Assembly (NCBI RefSeq): GCF_049275935.1
Contig: NZ_CP184830.1
Span: 6,200,001-6,264,000, forward strand
DNA: 64,000 bases
Direction: 5' to 3'
Source: Endozoicomonas_A sp049275935
GTDB lineage: Bacteria; Pseudomonadota; Gammaproteobacteria; Pseudomonadales; Endozoicomonadaceae
The notes under the pieces were generated by a model. It had not been told where the DNA came from and did no database searches. It saw nothing but the letters and a program-made list of their open reading frames with translations. Below, piece after piece: positions 9,220-18,625 of this stretch. Both the position numbers and the translations under genes were made by a program. Position 1 is the first letter of the stretch. Each line of letters opens with the position of its first letter.

Positions 9220-10374
9220 TTATTTTTGGTTGACCGCAGTCAAAGTACCTTCGGCACTGAGCACAAAGAGGAAATCACCCGATACCACAGGAGGGGCTTT
9301 GATCGCTGATGAACTGGCCTTGAACCGACCTGCCATAACACCATCAACCTGAGACAATAGATGAACATAGCCTTCCAGATCAGCCACAGCTACATAGCTG
9401 CTGTATGTCGTTGGCGCTGTCAGCAAACGATATTCCAGCTTATCCTGCCTCCAGCTGACCGCACCACTGCGCTGATCCAGAGAACTGACATAACTGCTGT
9501 CATCCGTCAGATACAGGGAGCCGAAACCTTCTGCAATCGACTTGTAGCTGGATAATTCCCGACTCCAGCGGACACGGCCACTGTACATATCCATGGCAGC
9601 TACATTACCCTGAAAGCTGACCATAAACAGGTTGTCACCTACGATCAGTGGCTCCGCCTTAATGTCGACCATTCTTTCCAGCTCGGAAGAACCTTTCGGA
9701 ATAGAAACCCGACTGTTCCAGAGAGGACCACCATCATTCACCCTGAATGCCTTCGCCTCACCATTGGAGAGCCCAACAAACACCGCTTCGCCTTCAATAA
9801 GCGGCGTACTGGAGCCTCTCAAAGTCAGTGCAGGTTGCAGGTTTTCCTGATGCCAAAGCTCCTTGCCGGTTTCAGCATCGAGAGCCGTAATCGTATCGTC
9901 AATACTCTGAACCATGACGACACGACCGTTGGTTTGGGGAGAAGAAATCACTTCACTGCTTACTCTGGCTTTCCAGAGCTCACTGCCATCTTCCTCTTTC
10001 AGGGCAATGACATGCCCATCCAGGGTTCCCAGAAGCAGTATCCCGAAGTCAGCAGTAATGCCACCACCGACAGCTAATTCCAGACTTTTCTTCCAAATCT
10101 CCTTACCAGTCTCAAGGTTCAGGGCAATGACATCCCCCTGAGCGCCTGCAGCATAAATCACATCGCCTGAAACAGAAGGCACCAGTCGCTCATAGCTGTC
10201 TTCGACACCTTTACCGATACTTCTGGACCAGACCTCTTGCAATTCAATATCCGGCTCAAACCCGGTGAGGGTCTTTGGTTTGCGGACTATATCCTCGTCA
10301 TCGGAAAACAGGCTACAGGAAGCCAGCCCCAGCGTCAGGGAAACGATCAGCAGTGATCTTATTATCCTCTCCAT
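9220..10374 (-). CDS. bamB: Outer-membrane assembly lipoprotein BamB
   Basis: BamB is the beta-propeller lipoprotein of the BAM complex that inserts outer-membrane proteins. A lipoprotein signal ends at LASC (Cys20). The rest is a PQQ-type eight-bladed propeller, visible as repeated ALNLETGKEIW, ALDAETGKELW and AMDMYSGRVRW motifs. The 384 residues match the usual length. It starts 4 bp after the yfgM stop, so the two are co-transcribed. Confidence 0.95.
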   Translation of the reverse strand: MERIIRSLLIVSLTLGLASCSLFSDDEDIVRKPKTLTGFEPDIELQEVWSRSIGKGVEDSYERLVPSVSGDVIYAAGAQGDVIALNLETGKEIWKKSLELAVGGGITADFGILLLGTLDGHVIALKEEDGSELWKARVSSEVISSPQTNGRVVMVQSIDDTITALDAETGKELWHQENLQPALTLRGSSTPLIEGEAVFVGLSNGEAKAFRVNDGGPLWNSRVSIPKGSSELERMVDIKAEPLIVGDNLFMVSFQGNVAAMDMYSGRVRWSRELSSYKSIAEGFGSLYLTDDSSYVSSLDQRSGAVSWRQDKLEYRLLTAPTTYSSYVAVADLEGYVHLLSQVDGVMAGRFKASSSAIKAPPVVSGDFLFVLSAEGTLTAVNQK

Positions 10375-10377
10375 CCA

Positions 10378-11043
10378 TTAGCCCTCTTTTACGTTAGCTG
10401 CCAGATCATCCAGTTTGAACTGCAGCAGAGGCCGGGACTCTCCGTTAGTACGGGCAGCTTCCAGTGCCTTTTCATAGGATTCACGTGCTTTGTCTCTCTG
10501 ACCCATTGCCAGATGTGCATCGCCTCGAACGGACTCGATAGTCGCTACAAAACCGGCTTCCGAATCGGCTTTGGCCAAAACATCCAGCGCCGCTTGTGCG
10601 TTATCGTCAGACTGGCTCAGCATCACTCGCGCCAGTCGGGCACGAGTCACCAGCTCAATTTCCAGATCGGGCTTTTGAGCCAGCACCCATTCAAGGGAAG
10701 AACGGGCACCATCAAGATCATTATCCAGAACCTGTTCACGGGCCTGAAGCAGTGTTGCAAAAGCCGCATAATCAGAGCTCTCGTAATCAGACTGCAGAGT
10801 TTCCACCACGTGTTTAACGGTGGATTTCTGTTGCTCTGACAGCGACTGCCCCTGAGTAGTGACTTCCAGAAGGCTCTGATAAAGCTGTGATGAAGCAGCT
10901 GCCGTTTCCAGCTGATTCTTCTGGTAAGCCTTGTAGCCGAAAATAGCTACGACAGTGATAGCAACGCCAGCAACAACCGGCTTGCCGTATTCCTGCCAGA
11001 GGTTCTTAAGCAGTTCTACTTCTTCTTCATCTGTACGGCTCAC
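10378..11043 (-). CDS. yfgM: YfgM-family SecYEG ancillary protein (TPR-like)
   Basis: A 221-residue inner-membrane protein. The N-terminal part is cytoplasmic and acidic (DEEEVELLKNLW), a single membrane helix lies at about 22-40 (PVVAGVAITVVAIFGYKAY), and the rest is periplasmic TPR-like repeats. In E. coli YfgM associates with the SecYEG translocon and PpiD. It lies between hisS and bamB, the standard place, with 3-bp gaps on both sides. Confidence 0.92.
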   Translation of the reverse strand: MSRTDEEEVELLKNLWQEYGKPVVAGVAITVVAIFGYKAYQKNQLETAAASSQLYQSLLEVTTQGQSLSEQQKSTVKHVVETLQSDYESSDYAAFATLLQAREQVLDNDLDGARSSLEWVLAQKPDLEIELVTRARLARVMLSQSDDNAQAALDVLAKADSEAGFVATIESVRGDAHLAMGQRDKARESYEKALEAARTNGESRPLLQFKLDDLAANVKEG

Positions 11044-11046
11044 TCT

Positions 11047-12327
11047 TTACTCCTGAATTCGCTTTTTCAAAAATTCAACCACAGCAGGAATATCCATGCT
11101 TTCCTGCTCACCATCTATTGACAGAGACTTAACGGTTACCGACTGACTGGCCAACTCATCTTCTCCAATGATGAAGGCGAAGTCAGCTCCGCTGTTAAAG
11201 GCCCTTTTCATCTGTCCTTTAAAGCCTCCACCGCAATTGACCAGAATGCGCACATCCGGAACCGCTGTTCTTATTTGCTCAATCAGGGGCAGAGCTTTAG
11301 CACTGACACCCTCTCCACGGGTGACCACAGCGACATCAACTGTCTTTTGAACCGACTCGGGAATCAGATTCAACGTTTCCAGCATCAGTACCAGGCGTTC
11401 CAGCCCCATGGCAAATCCTACTGCCGGGGTTGGCTTGCCACCCAGCAGTTCAACCAGAGCATCGTAACGGCCACCACCGCAAACGGTTCCCTGTGCGCCA
11501 AGACTGTCTGTTATCCATTCAAACACGGTCCGGCTATAGTAATCCAGCCCGCGCACCAGACGTGGATTAACGACATAAGAAATCCCTGCCGCATCAAGAA
11601 TACTTTTCAGGGTTTCAAAATGTTCGGCCGATTCAGCGTCCAGATAATCGTGCAATACCGGTGCATCCGCAACAATTTCCCGGGTGCGTTTATCTTTACT
11701 GTCAAGAATTCTCAGAGGATTGATACCCAGACGATTCCGACTGTCTTCATCCAATTCCTGTTCGAAGCGGGATAAATACTCGACCAGAGCCTCACGATAA
11801 TTCTGCCGAGCTTCCAACGTACCCAGAGTATTGAGTTCCAGACGCACATGCTGATCAATACCCAACTCTTTCCAGAGTCTGGCAGTCAACAATATAAGTT
11901 CCGAGTCAATGTCGGGGCCAGCCATGCCGAAGGTTTCAACACTAAACTGATGAAACTGACGATAACGACCTTTCTGTGGACGCTCATAACGGAACATAGG
12001 CCCCATAGTCCAGAGTCTTTGTGTCTGGTTATAGAGCAAACCGTGCTGGATACCGGCTCGAACACAACCGGCTGTCCCTTCGGGACGCAGAGAGAGACTC
12101 TCGCCGTTGCGGTCCTCGAAGGTGTACATTTCCTTTTCTACAATATCTGTACCTGCACCGATGCCCCGGCTAAATAGTGGACCGGGCTCAACCACAGGCA
12201 TCCTGATTTCGCGATAACTGTAAGTCGCCATCAGGTTACGGAGTCTGGACTCCAGGTACTGCCAGGCAGGACTCTGATCTGGCAGGATGTCATTCATCCC
12301 GCGAATGGCTTGAAGTTGCTTTGCCAA
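11047..12327 (-). CDS. hisS: Histidyl-tRNA synthetase
   Basis: Class II aminoacyl-tRNA synthetase charging tRNA-His. Visible are the start AKQLQAIRGMNDILP, motif 2 with MFRYERPQKGRYRQFHQF, the histidine-specific LVRGLDYYSRTVFEW, and motif 3 (AVGFAMGLERL). The frame opens at a TTG at 12345 with no properly spaced ribosome site. The TTG at 12327 has GAGAGGG 8 bases upstream and matches the known N-terminus, giving 426 residues. ispG, which normally sits directly upstream, is missing here. Confidence 0.95.
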   Translation of the reverse strand: MAKQLQAIRGMNDILPDQSPAWQYLESRLRNLMATYSYREIRMPVVEPGPLFSRGIGAGTDIVEKEMYTFEDRNGESLSLRPEGTAGCVRAGIQHGLLYNQTQRLWTMGPMFRYERPQKGRYRQFHQFSVETFGMAGPDIDSELILLTARLWKELGIDQHVRLELNTLGTLEARQNYREALVEYLSRFEQELDEDSRNRLGINPLRILDSKDKRTREIVADAPVLHDYLDAESAEHFETLKSILDAAGISYVVNPRLVRGLDYYSRTVFEWITDSLGAQGTVCGGGRYDALVELLGGKPTPAVGFAMGLERLVLMLETLNLIPESVQKTVDVAVVTRGEGVSAKALPLIEQIRTAVPDVRILVNCGGGFKGQMKRAFNSGADFAFIIGEDELASQSVTVKSLSIDGEQESMDIPAVVEFLKKRIQE

Positions 12328-12519
12328 GTTCTGACGCCCTCTCAATCCTCTAAATGAACGTTGGTGAGCAGGTAATAATGGCAGATAATGCCTGAAGCAT
12401 TACTATCAACCGGCAAAAATTGCTCAAAAAGGCTTATTCCAACGACAAAAGCGCCAACTATAACTTTTCCGGGGCCCTGAGTATAGGCAGACTGGCTTGT
12501 CGCAGAACCGGATTCTCAA

Positions 12520-13494
12520 TCAGCCAGCTTTCAGTAACAGGCTTGCTACCCTGCGACCCGAGCCAGACGTCTTGACCGCGACTTTTTTGCCATCAAATTT
12601 TAGATCCGCCACACCTTTCACATTCCCAAAGCGGACCTGAACGGATGAGGGTACTTCAAGCTCCAGGTTTGAGCCTGCCCTCTGAACATCGGTATAGAGA
12701 GCACGACCACTCATATCCTTGACTTCAATCCAGCAGTCCTCAACAAAGTCAATAGCCAGCCTGACAGGGGAGCCATTGTCGGAGAGAGAGCCCTCAGCAC
12801 CAGAGAGAGAGCCGTCAACATCGGAAAGAGAACTGCCCACTTCGGGAAGAACCCGTTCAGTTTGACCAAGAGGTTCTTCACTGTCCTGACCAACCGCAGG
12901 TATATCATCATTTTCTGATTCGTTCTCAGGCTCTGTCACTTCCATTTCAGAATCATCAAAGTCAACCTGCACGGGCATCACTTTTTCTGCTTCAGAAACA
13001 TCTTCTGACGACTCGATAACAACGGAGGGCTGCTGCCGAAAAATCACTTCCGATTGCGAAGCAGAACGTTTGTCCAGATTCCATCCATAATAACTGCCCG
13101 CCCCCACCAGAATAACCGTGAGAAGGCTTGCTCCCCAGGCAAAAAAAGAAGACATTGGACGCCAGGTTGTCAATGGAGCACCTGCTTTCAAATGAGGGGT
13201 TTCGGCGCCACTGTGCCCGGTGAAACGATCAAAGTGATCCACCAGTTCATCACCATCCAATCCGAGAGCCCGGGCATAGCGTCTGACGTACCCCCGGGCA
13301 AAAACCAGACCTGGCAGTGTCTCAAACTCATTACTTTCCAACGCCAGAATATAAGACTCTGGCAACTTCAAAAGGTCTGCAGCCTCACCTATTGAAAGAC
13401 CTGCTTTTTGCCTTCCAGCACTCAGTAACTGACCAGGAGCGACAGCAGAAGCCTCCTCCTGGTCTTCCTGGCTGTTTTGCTCATCAGTACTCAT
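12520..13494 (-). CDS. rodZ: Cytoskeleton protein RodZ
   Basis: RodZ links MreB to the elongation machinery and sets rod shape. The 324 residues show an N-terminal helix-turn-helix of the Xre type (about 20-90, with GQLLSAGRQKAGLSIGEAA), a membrane helix at about 115-135 (FFAWGASLLTVILVGAGSYYG), an acidic low-complexity linker containing an SLSD-type repeat, and the C-terminal periplasmic domain (DCWIEVKDMSGRALY). Its ATG overlaps the end of pilW by 11 bp. Confidence 0.93.
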   Translation of the reverse strand: MSTDEQNSQEDQEEASAVAPGQLLSAGRQKAGLSIGEAADLLKLPESYILALESNEFETLPGLVFARGYVRRYARALGLDGDELVDHFDRFTGHSGAETPHLKAGAPLTTWRPMSSFFAWGASLLTVILVGAGSYYGWNLDKRSASQSEVIFRQQPSVVIESSEDVSEAEKVMPVQVDFDDSEMEVTEPENESENDDIPAVGQDSEEPLGQTERVLPEVGSSLSDVDGSLSGAEGSLSDNGSPVRLAIDFVEDCWIEVKDMSGRALYTDVQRAGSNLELEVPSSVQVRFGNVKGVADLKFDGKKVAVKTSGSGRRVASLLLKAG

Positions 13495-14242
13495 AACCGC
13501 TTCTACTCCGCACTCCCTCTCCAGTGGAAGAAGGGAATAAACGCCCTAATTGCAAAGAATAACTGGCTGCAGCATCCTGATCGCCATTAACTCTGGCCAA
13601 GCGAACCCCCAGCCTCAGGGATCGCTCATTCTGACGGGAAAGACGGGTAAAGACCTGATAGTACTTCCAGGCTTCACGAAACTGGCCTTGCTCTTCAAGT
13701 ATCGCCGCTAATTCCAGACTTGCACGAGGTAAATTACTGTTCAGTTTCAGAGCTTTGTCAAAATGCTCTGCAGCCAGAGATCGTCGGCCTTGTTTTAATG
13801 CCACCAGCCCCAGGTTTTCATAAGCTCGGCTGCGGCTACTGTAACGAACGTCACCGGCGGCTTGCTCAAATTCACGGTAAGCCTCACTCAGGCGGTTCTG
13901 ACTGAAGAGAAATACACCAAAGTTATTGTGGATTTCAGAAGAGTCAGGATTAAAAGACAGGGCTTTCCTGAAAGATGTCTCTGCCAGGCTGGCTTCTCCC
14001 TGAAGCTGATAAACCAACCCAAGCATGCCGAAGGCATCGGCTGATCGGGGCTGGATCTCCAACGCTCGATTAATCGGCTTGACTGCCTTTTCGGTTAGAC
14101 CCTGTTGCACATACCCCCTGGCCAGTTCAAGGTAGCTACGGACAGCTTCACCTTCATTGACGGGTTCAGGCCCGCCGGTTGTCACACAACCACTCAGGAT
14201 GATACTGAACAAAACTGCACTGATTCCCAGTTTTGCGATCAT
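13484..14242 (-). CDS. pilW: Type IV pilus biogenesis TPR lipoprotein PilW/PilF
   Basis: A lipoprotein that helps the PilQ secretin assemble in the outer membrane. The lipobox is ILSGC (Cys19). The 252 residues then form about six TPR repeats (SYLELARGYVQQGLTEKAV, AFGMLGLVYQLQGEASLAE and so on). It lies between rlmN and rodZ, as pilF does in Pseudomonas, and together with fimV supports type IV pili in this organism. Confidence 0.92.
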   Translation of the reverse strand: MIAKLGISAVLFSIILSGCVTTGGPEPVNEGEAVRSYLELARGYVQQGLTEKAVKPINRALEIQPRSADAFGMLGLVYQLQGEASLAETSFRKALSFNPDSSEIHNNFGVFLFSQNRLSEAYREFEQAAGDVRYSSRSRAYENLGLVALKQGRRSLAAEHFDKALKLNSNLPRASLELAAILEEQGQFREAWKYYQVFTRLSRQNERSLRLGVRLARVNGDQDAAASYSLQLGRLFPSSTGEGVRSRSGYEY

Positions 14243-14385
14243 ACTTCTCCCCGTTTTTTAATTATTTTGAACATAGTAAGTGAACCGGGATAGTCGAGGC
14301 CACAGAAATCTGGCCCCTGCGGTCATAATTTTCAGCTCAAACAGGCTTTTACCAGAATCAATGAATTGGAAACCGGATACTCTGA

Positions 14386-15534
14386 TCAGCCAACATTTAC
14401 CTGACGAGCAGCGATATAGCGTTCACTTCTTCGTGTTTTGTCTGCAACCTGCCCCACCAGCTGGCCACAGGCAGCATCAATATCGTCACCACGAGTCTTG
14501 CGCACGGTGACATTAAAGCCGGCTTCCTGAAGTTGTTCCTGGAAGCGACGTACAGCATTGTTGCTGGGGCGTTCATAACCGGAATGCGGGAACGGATTAA
14601 AGGGGATCAGGTTGATTTTACAGGGGACATTCTTCAACAACTGAATCAGCTCAATGGAATGCTCAGGCTGATCATTCACTCCCGCCAGCAGCGTATATTC
14701 AATGGTTACGACACGTTTGTCTGGAAGCCCACTCATATATTGTTCGATCGCATCCAGCAAGTCTGACAACGGATACTTACGGTTAATCGGAACCAGCACA
14801 TTTCTCAATTCATCGTTAGCTGCATGAAGCGACACTGCCAGTGACACATCGGTCACCTCACCCAGTTTACGCAGGGCGGGAACAACCCCCGAAGTACTCA
14901 GTGTTACCCTGCGCTTGGACAGGCCATAACCCAGGTCATCCATCATCAGGTTCATGGCATCAACGACATTGTCAAAGTTCATCAGAGGCTCACCCATCCC
15001 CATCATTACGACGTTGGTGATAGAACGATCTTTCTTTGCGGGAACATTATTAAAGTGACGCGCGGCAATCCAGACCTGACCGATAATTTCCGCCACAGTG
15101 AGATCGGAGTTAAAACCCTGTTTACCGGTGGAGCAGAAACTGCAGTCCAGTGAACACCCTGCCTGGGAGGATACACAGAGGGTGCCGCGCTTTCCTTCCG
15201 GTATATAGACTGTCTCGACACAACTGCCCGAAGCGACTCTGACCACCCACTTGCAGGTACCATCTTCAGAAAACTGGCTACTGACGACTTGGGGACCACG
15301 AATTTCAGCCACCTCTTTCAGCTTTTGCCTGAGAGTTTTGCTGATATTGGTCATTTCATCAAAATTATCGACGCCGAAGTGGTGAATCCACTTGAGCATC
15401 TGCTCAGCACGAAACTTCTTTTCACCTATGCTGAGAAAAAAATCCACCATCTTGCTGCGGGACAGATCCAACAGGTTAACAGGTGTGTTTTGAACCTCAC
15501 CGGCCTCAGCGCTTACGGTGATTAATTCTGACAT
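14386..15534 (-). CDS. rlmN: Dual-specificity rRNA/tRNA methyltransferase RlmN
   Basis: A radical-SAM enzyme that methylates C2 of A2503 in 23S rRNA and A37 in some tRNAs. The Cx3Cx2C cluster motif is in GCSLDCSFCSTGKQGF. The catalytic cysteine that forms the methyl-carrying intermediate is in the C-terminal DAACGQL. The GMGEPL stretch binds SAM. The 382 residues are normal length. The N-terminal 15-20 residues before VNLLDLSRSKM are not strongly conserved, so the start could be slightly later. Confidence 0.95.
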   Translation of the reverse strand: MSELITVSAEAGEVQNTPVNLLDLSRSKMVDFFLSIGEKKFRAEQMLKWIHHFGVDNFDEMTNISKTLRQKLKEVAEIRGPQVVSSQFSEDGTCKWVVRVASGSCVETVYIPEGKRGTLCVSSQAGCSLDCSFCSTGKQGFNSDLTVAEIIGQVWIAARHFNNVPAKKDRSITNVVMMGMGEPLMNFDNVVDAMNLMMDDLGYGLSKRRVTLSTSGVVPALRKLGEVTDVSLAVSLHAANDELRNVLVPINRKYPLSDLLDAIEQYMSGLPDKRVVTIEYTLLAGVNDQPEHSIELIQLLKNVPCKINLIPFNPFPHSGYERPSNNAVRRFQEQLQEAGFNVTVRKTRGDDIDAACGQLVGQVADKTRRSERYIAARQVNVG

Positions 15535-15823
15535 TCTTAATACCTCAAAAAGCCATGAGCGCTATAAGCCGCCCAACAGCCATGGGGTGGACTCGCATTA
15601 TCCCTCGCCGGAATTTAATGCAAACCTGAAATGGCTGCATTCTCACTAACTGCCATGATTGACTATAGAGAAAAGTCGTCGACACTGAGCCAATGAAAAA
15701 TGATTCACGATAAAAACATGAGCGCTATTAAACCACAATAGCCACGGCATTTTTATAGATAAAAATACAGGGCATACGCCTACCCCTGATTTCAGGTTGC
15801 AGAAAGAATGCCCCGTTATGTCA

Positions 15824-16255
15824 TTATCGGGTGCGAGGACAAACGTCTGCATCTTCAAAGAAGTAGGACACTTCTCTGGCAGCAGAAGCCGGAGAATCCG
15901 AACCATGCACTGCATTTTCATCAATAGTCTGAGCAAAATCGGCACGGATAGTTCCCGCAGCGGCTTCGGCCGGGTTGGTAGCGCCCATCAGCTCACGGTG
16001 ATGAGCGACCGCATTCTCACCTTCCAGAACCGACACAACGACCGGACCCGACGTCATGAAAGCGACCAGATCCTTAAAGAAAGGACGCTCTTTATGCTCT
16101 GCATAAAAACCTTCTGCCTTCTCTTTGCTCAGATGAACCATGCAGGTTCCGACAACTTTCAGGCCGGCTTTTTCAAAGCGGCTAAATATCTCGCCGATGA
16201 CATTTTTAGCAACGGCATCAGGCTTGATAATTGATAAAGTGCGCTCTACGGCCAT
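15824..16255 (-). CDS. ndk: Nucleoside diphosphate kinase
   Basis: Balances nucleoside triphosphates by phosphate transfer through a phospho-histidine. AVERTLSIIKPDAVAKN is the family start, and NAVAHHRELMGATNP holds the catalytic histidine. The ATG at 16255 has GGAGAG 6 bases upstream and gives 143 residues; the frame extends further upstream without support. It lies upstream of rlmN as in Pseudomonas, where the isc operon normally comes directly before it. Here a serpin gene intervenes. Confidence 0.95.
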   Translation of the reverse strand: MAVERTLSIIKPDAVAKNVIGEIFSRFEKAGLKVVGTCMVHLSKEKAEGFYAEHKERPFFKDLVAFMTSGPVVVSVLEGENAVAHHRELMGATNPAEAAAGTIRADFAQTIDENAVHGSDSPASAAREVSYFFEDADVCPRTR

Positions 16256-16573
16256 TACACTCTCCAAATGTTCTTTTATTGGCCCATTAAGGGTCAAGTT
16301 TATAATTCAATGCGCCACCTCCAGTCATTGGGGAAGCTTGGTCGGCATTGTAAACGATCACTATCCCTGTGTCAGTCATATCCGTAAAAATCATACAAGA
16401 GAAAAAAACAAACTCATATCATTGCATTTCAAAACGCCAATACCACGCTTGTCTCATTTGAGAGATCAGCAGTGCAGCTAATGTGTGTCTACAATTCTTA
16501 CGCACTCCCGCAAGTGCCATAACATTTCTATTTATTCAAGCTTAATAACTCACTCACTAAGGCAGGCATAAAA
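16256..16573. other. Divergent intergenic region between ndk and the serpin gene
   Basis: No gene is seen. It should contain the promoters of ndk (minus) and of the serpin gene (plus). I do not see a repeat or an insertion-sequence end that would show how the serpin gene arrived. Confidence 0.4.
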
Positions 16574-17947
16574 TTGACTTTAACAAATAAGTTGAGCAAC
16601 CGTTCCTCTCGATGCGCTGCAATACAGCTTTCACTATTGACATTGTGTTTCTTATTAACATCACCTCCGCTTCGGGCCGCCCCCCAAACATGCGAGGAGT
16701 GTATGTCTGCTTTCAATGATGATGTCTTTCTGGTCTGCCCAGTTTGCCACCCGGCAGCTAACTATCCAGCTAAGTCCTTGCCAACTGCCAATCCGCCTAT
16801 CGCCAGCTGCACGACACCAGATCCAGTAACTCAACCAGCAACACAACACTCCCAACAAGTGGAAGTGGTGATGCGACTTTTTATGTTGGCAGCTCAGGCC
16901 CATCCAGATTCAAATTTTGTTTTTTCCCCTGACAGCCTTTTTCACGCCCTGTCGGCCCTACTCGCGGGAGCCTCTGGTACCACCCGGGAGTTGCTCGCAA
17001 AATTTCTGGAAAGCTGTGCTTTCCCCACCACAACAGAAGAACCATGTGCCGGTTCAGGGCGAGGCGAGGTCTATTCTGTAGCTAACGCTTTATTATTGGC
17101 CTCCCGACACCAGCTTCAGGATACCTATCGAAGGGAAGCTGAAAAGATGAATACGATTGTTCATGAGAATATAGACTTTACTAACAGACCATCCGTGAAA
17201 GCACTCGCAAGGTATCTTAACGAAGAGTTCTGCTATTTAACCCATGGCATGATTCGATCTTTTTGCAATGCTGATGATTGGAACACAGAGACTGCACTTA
17301 TTCTCATCAATTCTGTTTACTTCAGAGGGCTGTGGAAACAACCTTTTTATCGTAAACAGGAAGGAGGAATGTTTACTTTAGCAAACGGAAGAGTGCATCT
17401 CAGAAGAGTTTTACATCAGGAAATACAACACACAGGGTACGCTACCCACAATGAGTGGCAAGCAGTAACGGTTCCCTACCGGGGTAACTATGAAATGGTT
17501 CTGGTTTTACCCCCGGAAGGAACAGCAGTTTCAGGAATATCCACTGGATTAATGGCCAATTTACTTGCGTCAATACAAACTGTACCAGAAGTGGATCTTA
17601 CTTTACCCGCTTTTGAGACCCGTTCCAAAAGTGACTTGTATTCCGCCTTACAAAACACGGGTCTGGGATGTTTGTTTGAGCAAGGCAGAGTCAATTTAGG
17701 TGGCATGCTAGTGGGTTCTTCGAAAGAGATCTTTTTAAGCGGCGTTCAACAAAATTGCGCCATAAAAGTCAACGAATTAGGGACTGAAGCTTCAGCAGTC
17801 ACTCAAACTATGTTTGTCGATGGTATCAGAAAAAATATCAAAATTAATTTTAACAGGCCATTTCTTTATATATTACGACATAAGAAAACAGAGAGAATAC
17901 TCTTTATCGGGCAGATACTTCACCCTGAAGACCTTAACTATCGTTAA
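16574..17947 (+). CDS. Secreted serpin (serine-protease inhibitor) with a Cys-rich N-terminal segment
   Basis: Serpins are suicide inhibitors of proteases. Start is TTG with AGGC upstream. A signal peptide spans about 1-35 (LLTLCFLLTSPPLRAA). Next comes a short Cys segment with CEEC and CPVC that could bind zinc. The serpin fold follows from about residue 95, with FVFSPDSLFHALSALLAGASG. The hinge of the reactive loop reads ELGTEASAVT, close to the inhibitory consensus with small residues, and the C-terminal signature is FNRPFLYILRHKKTERILFIG. By spacing from the hinge the cleavage site should lie within DGIR. The small hinge residues suggest a true inhibitor. The gene interrupts the conserved ndk-isc order, pointing to acquisition. 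A role against host or competitor proteases is inference. Confidence 0.92.
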   Translation: MTLTNKLSNRSSRCAAIQLSLLTLCFLLTSPPLRAAPQTCEECMSAFNDDVFLVCPVCHPAANYPAKSLPTANPPIASCTTPDPVTQPATQHSQQVEVVMRLFMLAAQAHPDSNFVFSPDSLFHALSALLAGASGTTRELLAKFLESCAFPTTTEEPCAGSGRGEVYSVANALLLASRHQLQDTYRREAEKMNTIVHENIDFTNRPSVKALARYLNEEFCYLTHGMIRSFCNADDWNTETALILINSVYFRGLWKQPFYRKQEGGMFTLANGRVHLRRVLHQEIQHTGYATHNEWQAVTVPYRGNYEMVLVLPPEGTAVSGISTGLMANLLASIQTVPEVDLTLPAFETRSKSDLYSALQNTGLGCLFEQGRVNLGGMLVGSSKEIFLSGVQQNCAIKVNELGTEASAVTQTMFVDGIRKNIKINFNRPFLYILRHKKTERILFIGQILHPEDLNYR

Positions 17948-18005
17948 CTGGAAGAATAAATCAATAATTGCTAAAAGCTCTCATTGGTACTGCTGGCTGG
18001 GCTGA

Positions 18006-18200
18006 TCACTCAAGCTCTTCTATCCAGGCCGCCTGAATTGCTTCCAGAATCTTTTCCCCACAACGCTCTGGATCATCATCAAAATCTTCCAGAGCCATCA
18101 CCCAGCCTCTCAGATCAACAAAATTGACAAATTTTGGATCAACATCCGGATGGGCATCGACCAGCTCAGCAGCAATGTCGAAAACATCTGTCCATCTCAT
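18006..18200 (-). CDS. iscX: Fe-S assembly protein IscX
   Basis: A 64-residue acidic protein that binds IscS and modulates iron delivery. MRWTDVFDIAAELVDAHPDVDP and VRFTDLRGW-like NFVDLRGWVMALEDF are typical. AGGAGG lies about 9 bases upstream of the ATG at 18200; the longer frame starting at 18278 overlaps fdx and is not supported. It is the last gene of the isc operon. Confidence 0.92.
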   Translation of the reverse strand: MRWTDVFDIAAELVDAHPDVDPKFVNFVDLRGWVMALEDFDDDPERCGEKILEAIQAAWIEELE

Positions 18201-18283
18201 TGCCTTTCTTCCTCCTATTCGATGATCCACTCTATGGAAAGAAAGAGACTCATTGGAGCCTCTGTAGCGAAAACACATCAGGA

Positions 18284-18622
18284 TCAGTGTTTCTCTGACA
18301 CCTGGTTGAGCGTGTACCTGGGTATTTCTACCACCAGATCCTCTTCAGCAACCACCGCCTGACAGCTCAAACGAGATTCAGGCTCCAGACCCCAGGCCTT
18401 GTCGAGCAGATCTTCTTCCAGCTCATCAGCTTCTTCCATACTGTCAAAACCTTCACGAACAACAACATGACAGGTGGTACAGGCACAGGATTTTTCGCAG
18501 GCATGCTCAATCTCAATACCATTAGCCAGAGCCGCATCACATACGGTCACCCCCGCCTCAGCTTCAATCACAGCCCCTTCCGGACAGATTTCATCATGGG
18601 GCAGAAATACGATTTGCGGCAT
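18284..18622 (-). CDS. fdx: Isc-type [2Fe-2S] ferredoxin
   Basis: The electron carrier of the Isc pathway. The four cluster cysteines are in CEKSCACTTCHVVV plus a later SRLSCQAVV, the adrenodoxin-type pattern. The 112 residues are normal. It lies between hscA (3-bp gap) and iscX. Confidence 0.95.
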   Translation of the reverse strand: MPQIVFLPHDEICPEGAVIEAEAGVTVCDAALANGIEIEHACEKSCACTTCHVVVREGFDSMEEADELEEDLLDKAWGLEPESRLSCQAVVAEEDLVVEIPRYTLNQVSEKH

Positions 18623-18625
18623 TGT

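Noticed and set aside
12328..12519. Possible ispG remnant between rodZ and hisS
   Set aside because: I read both strands and found no stretch resembling IspG.
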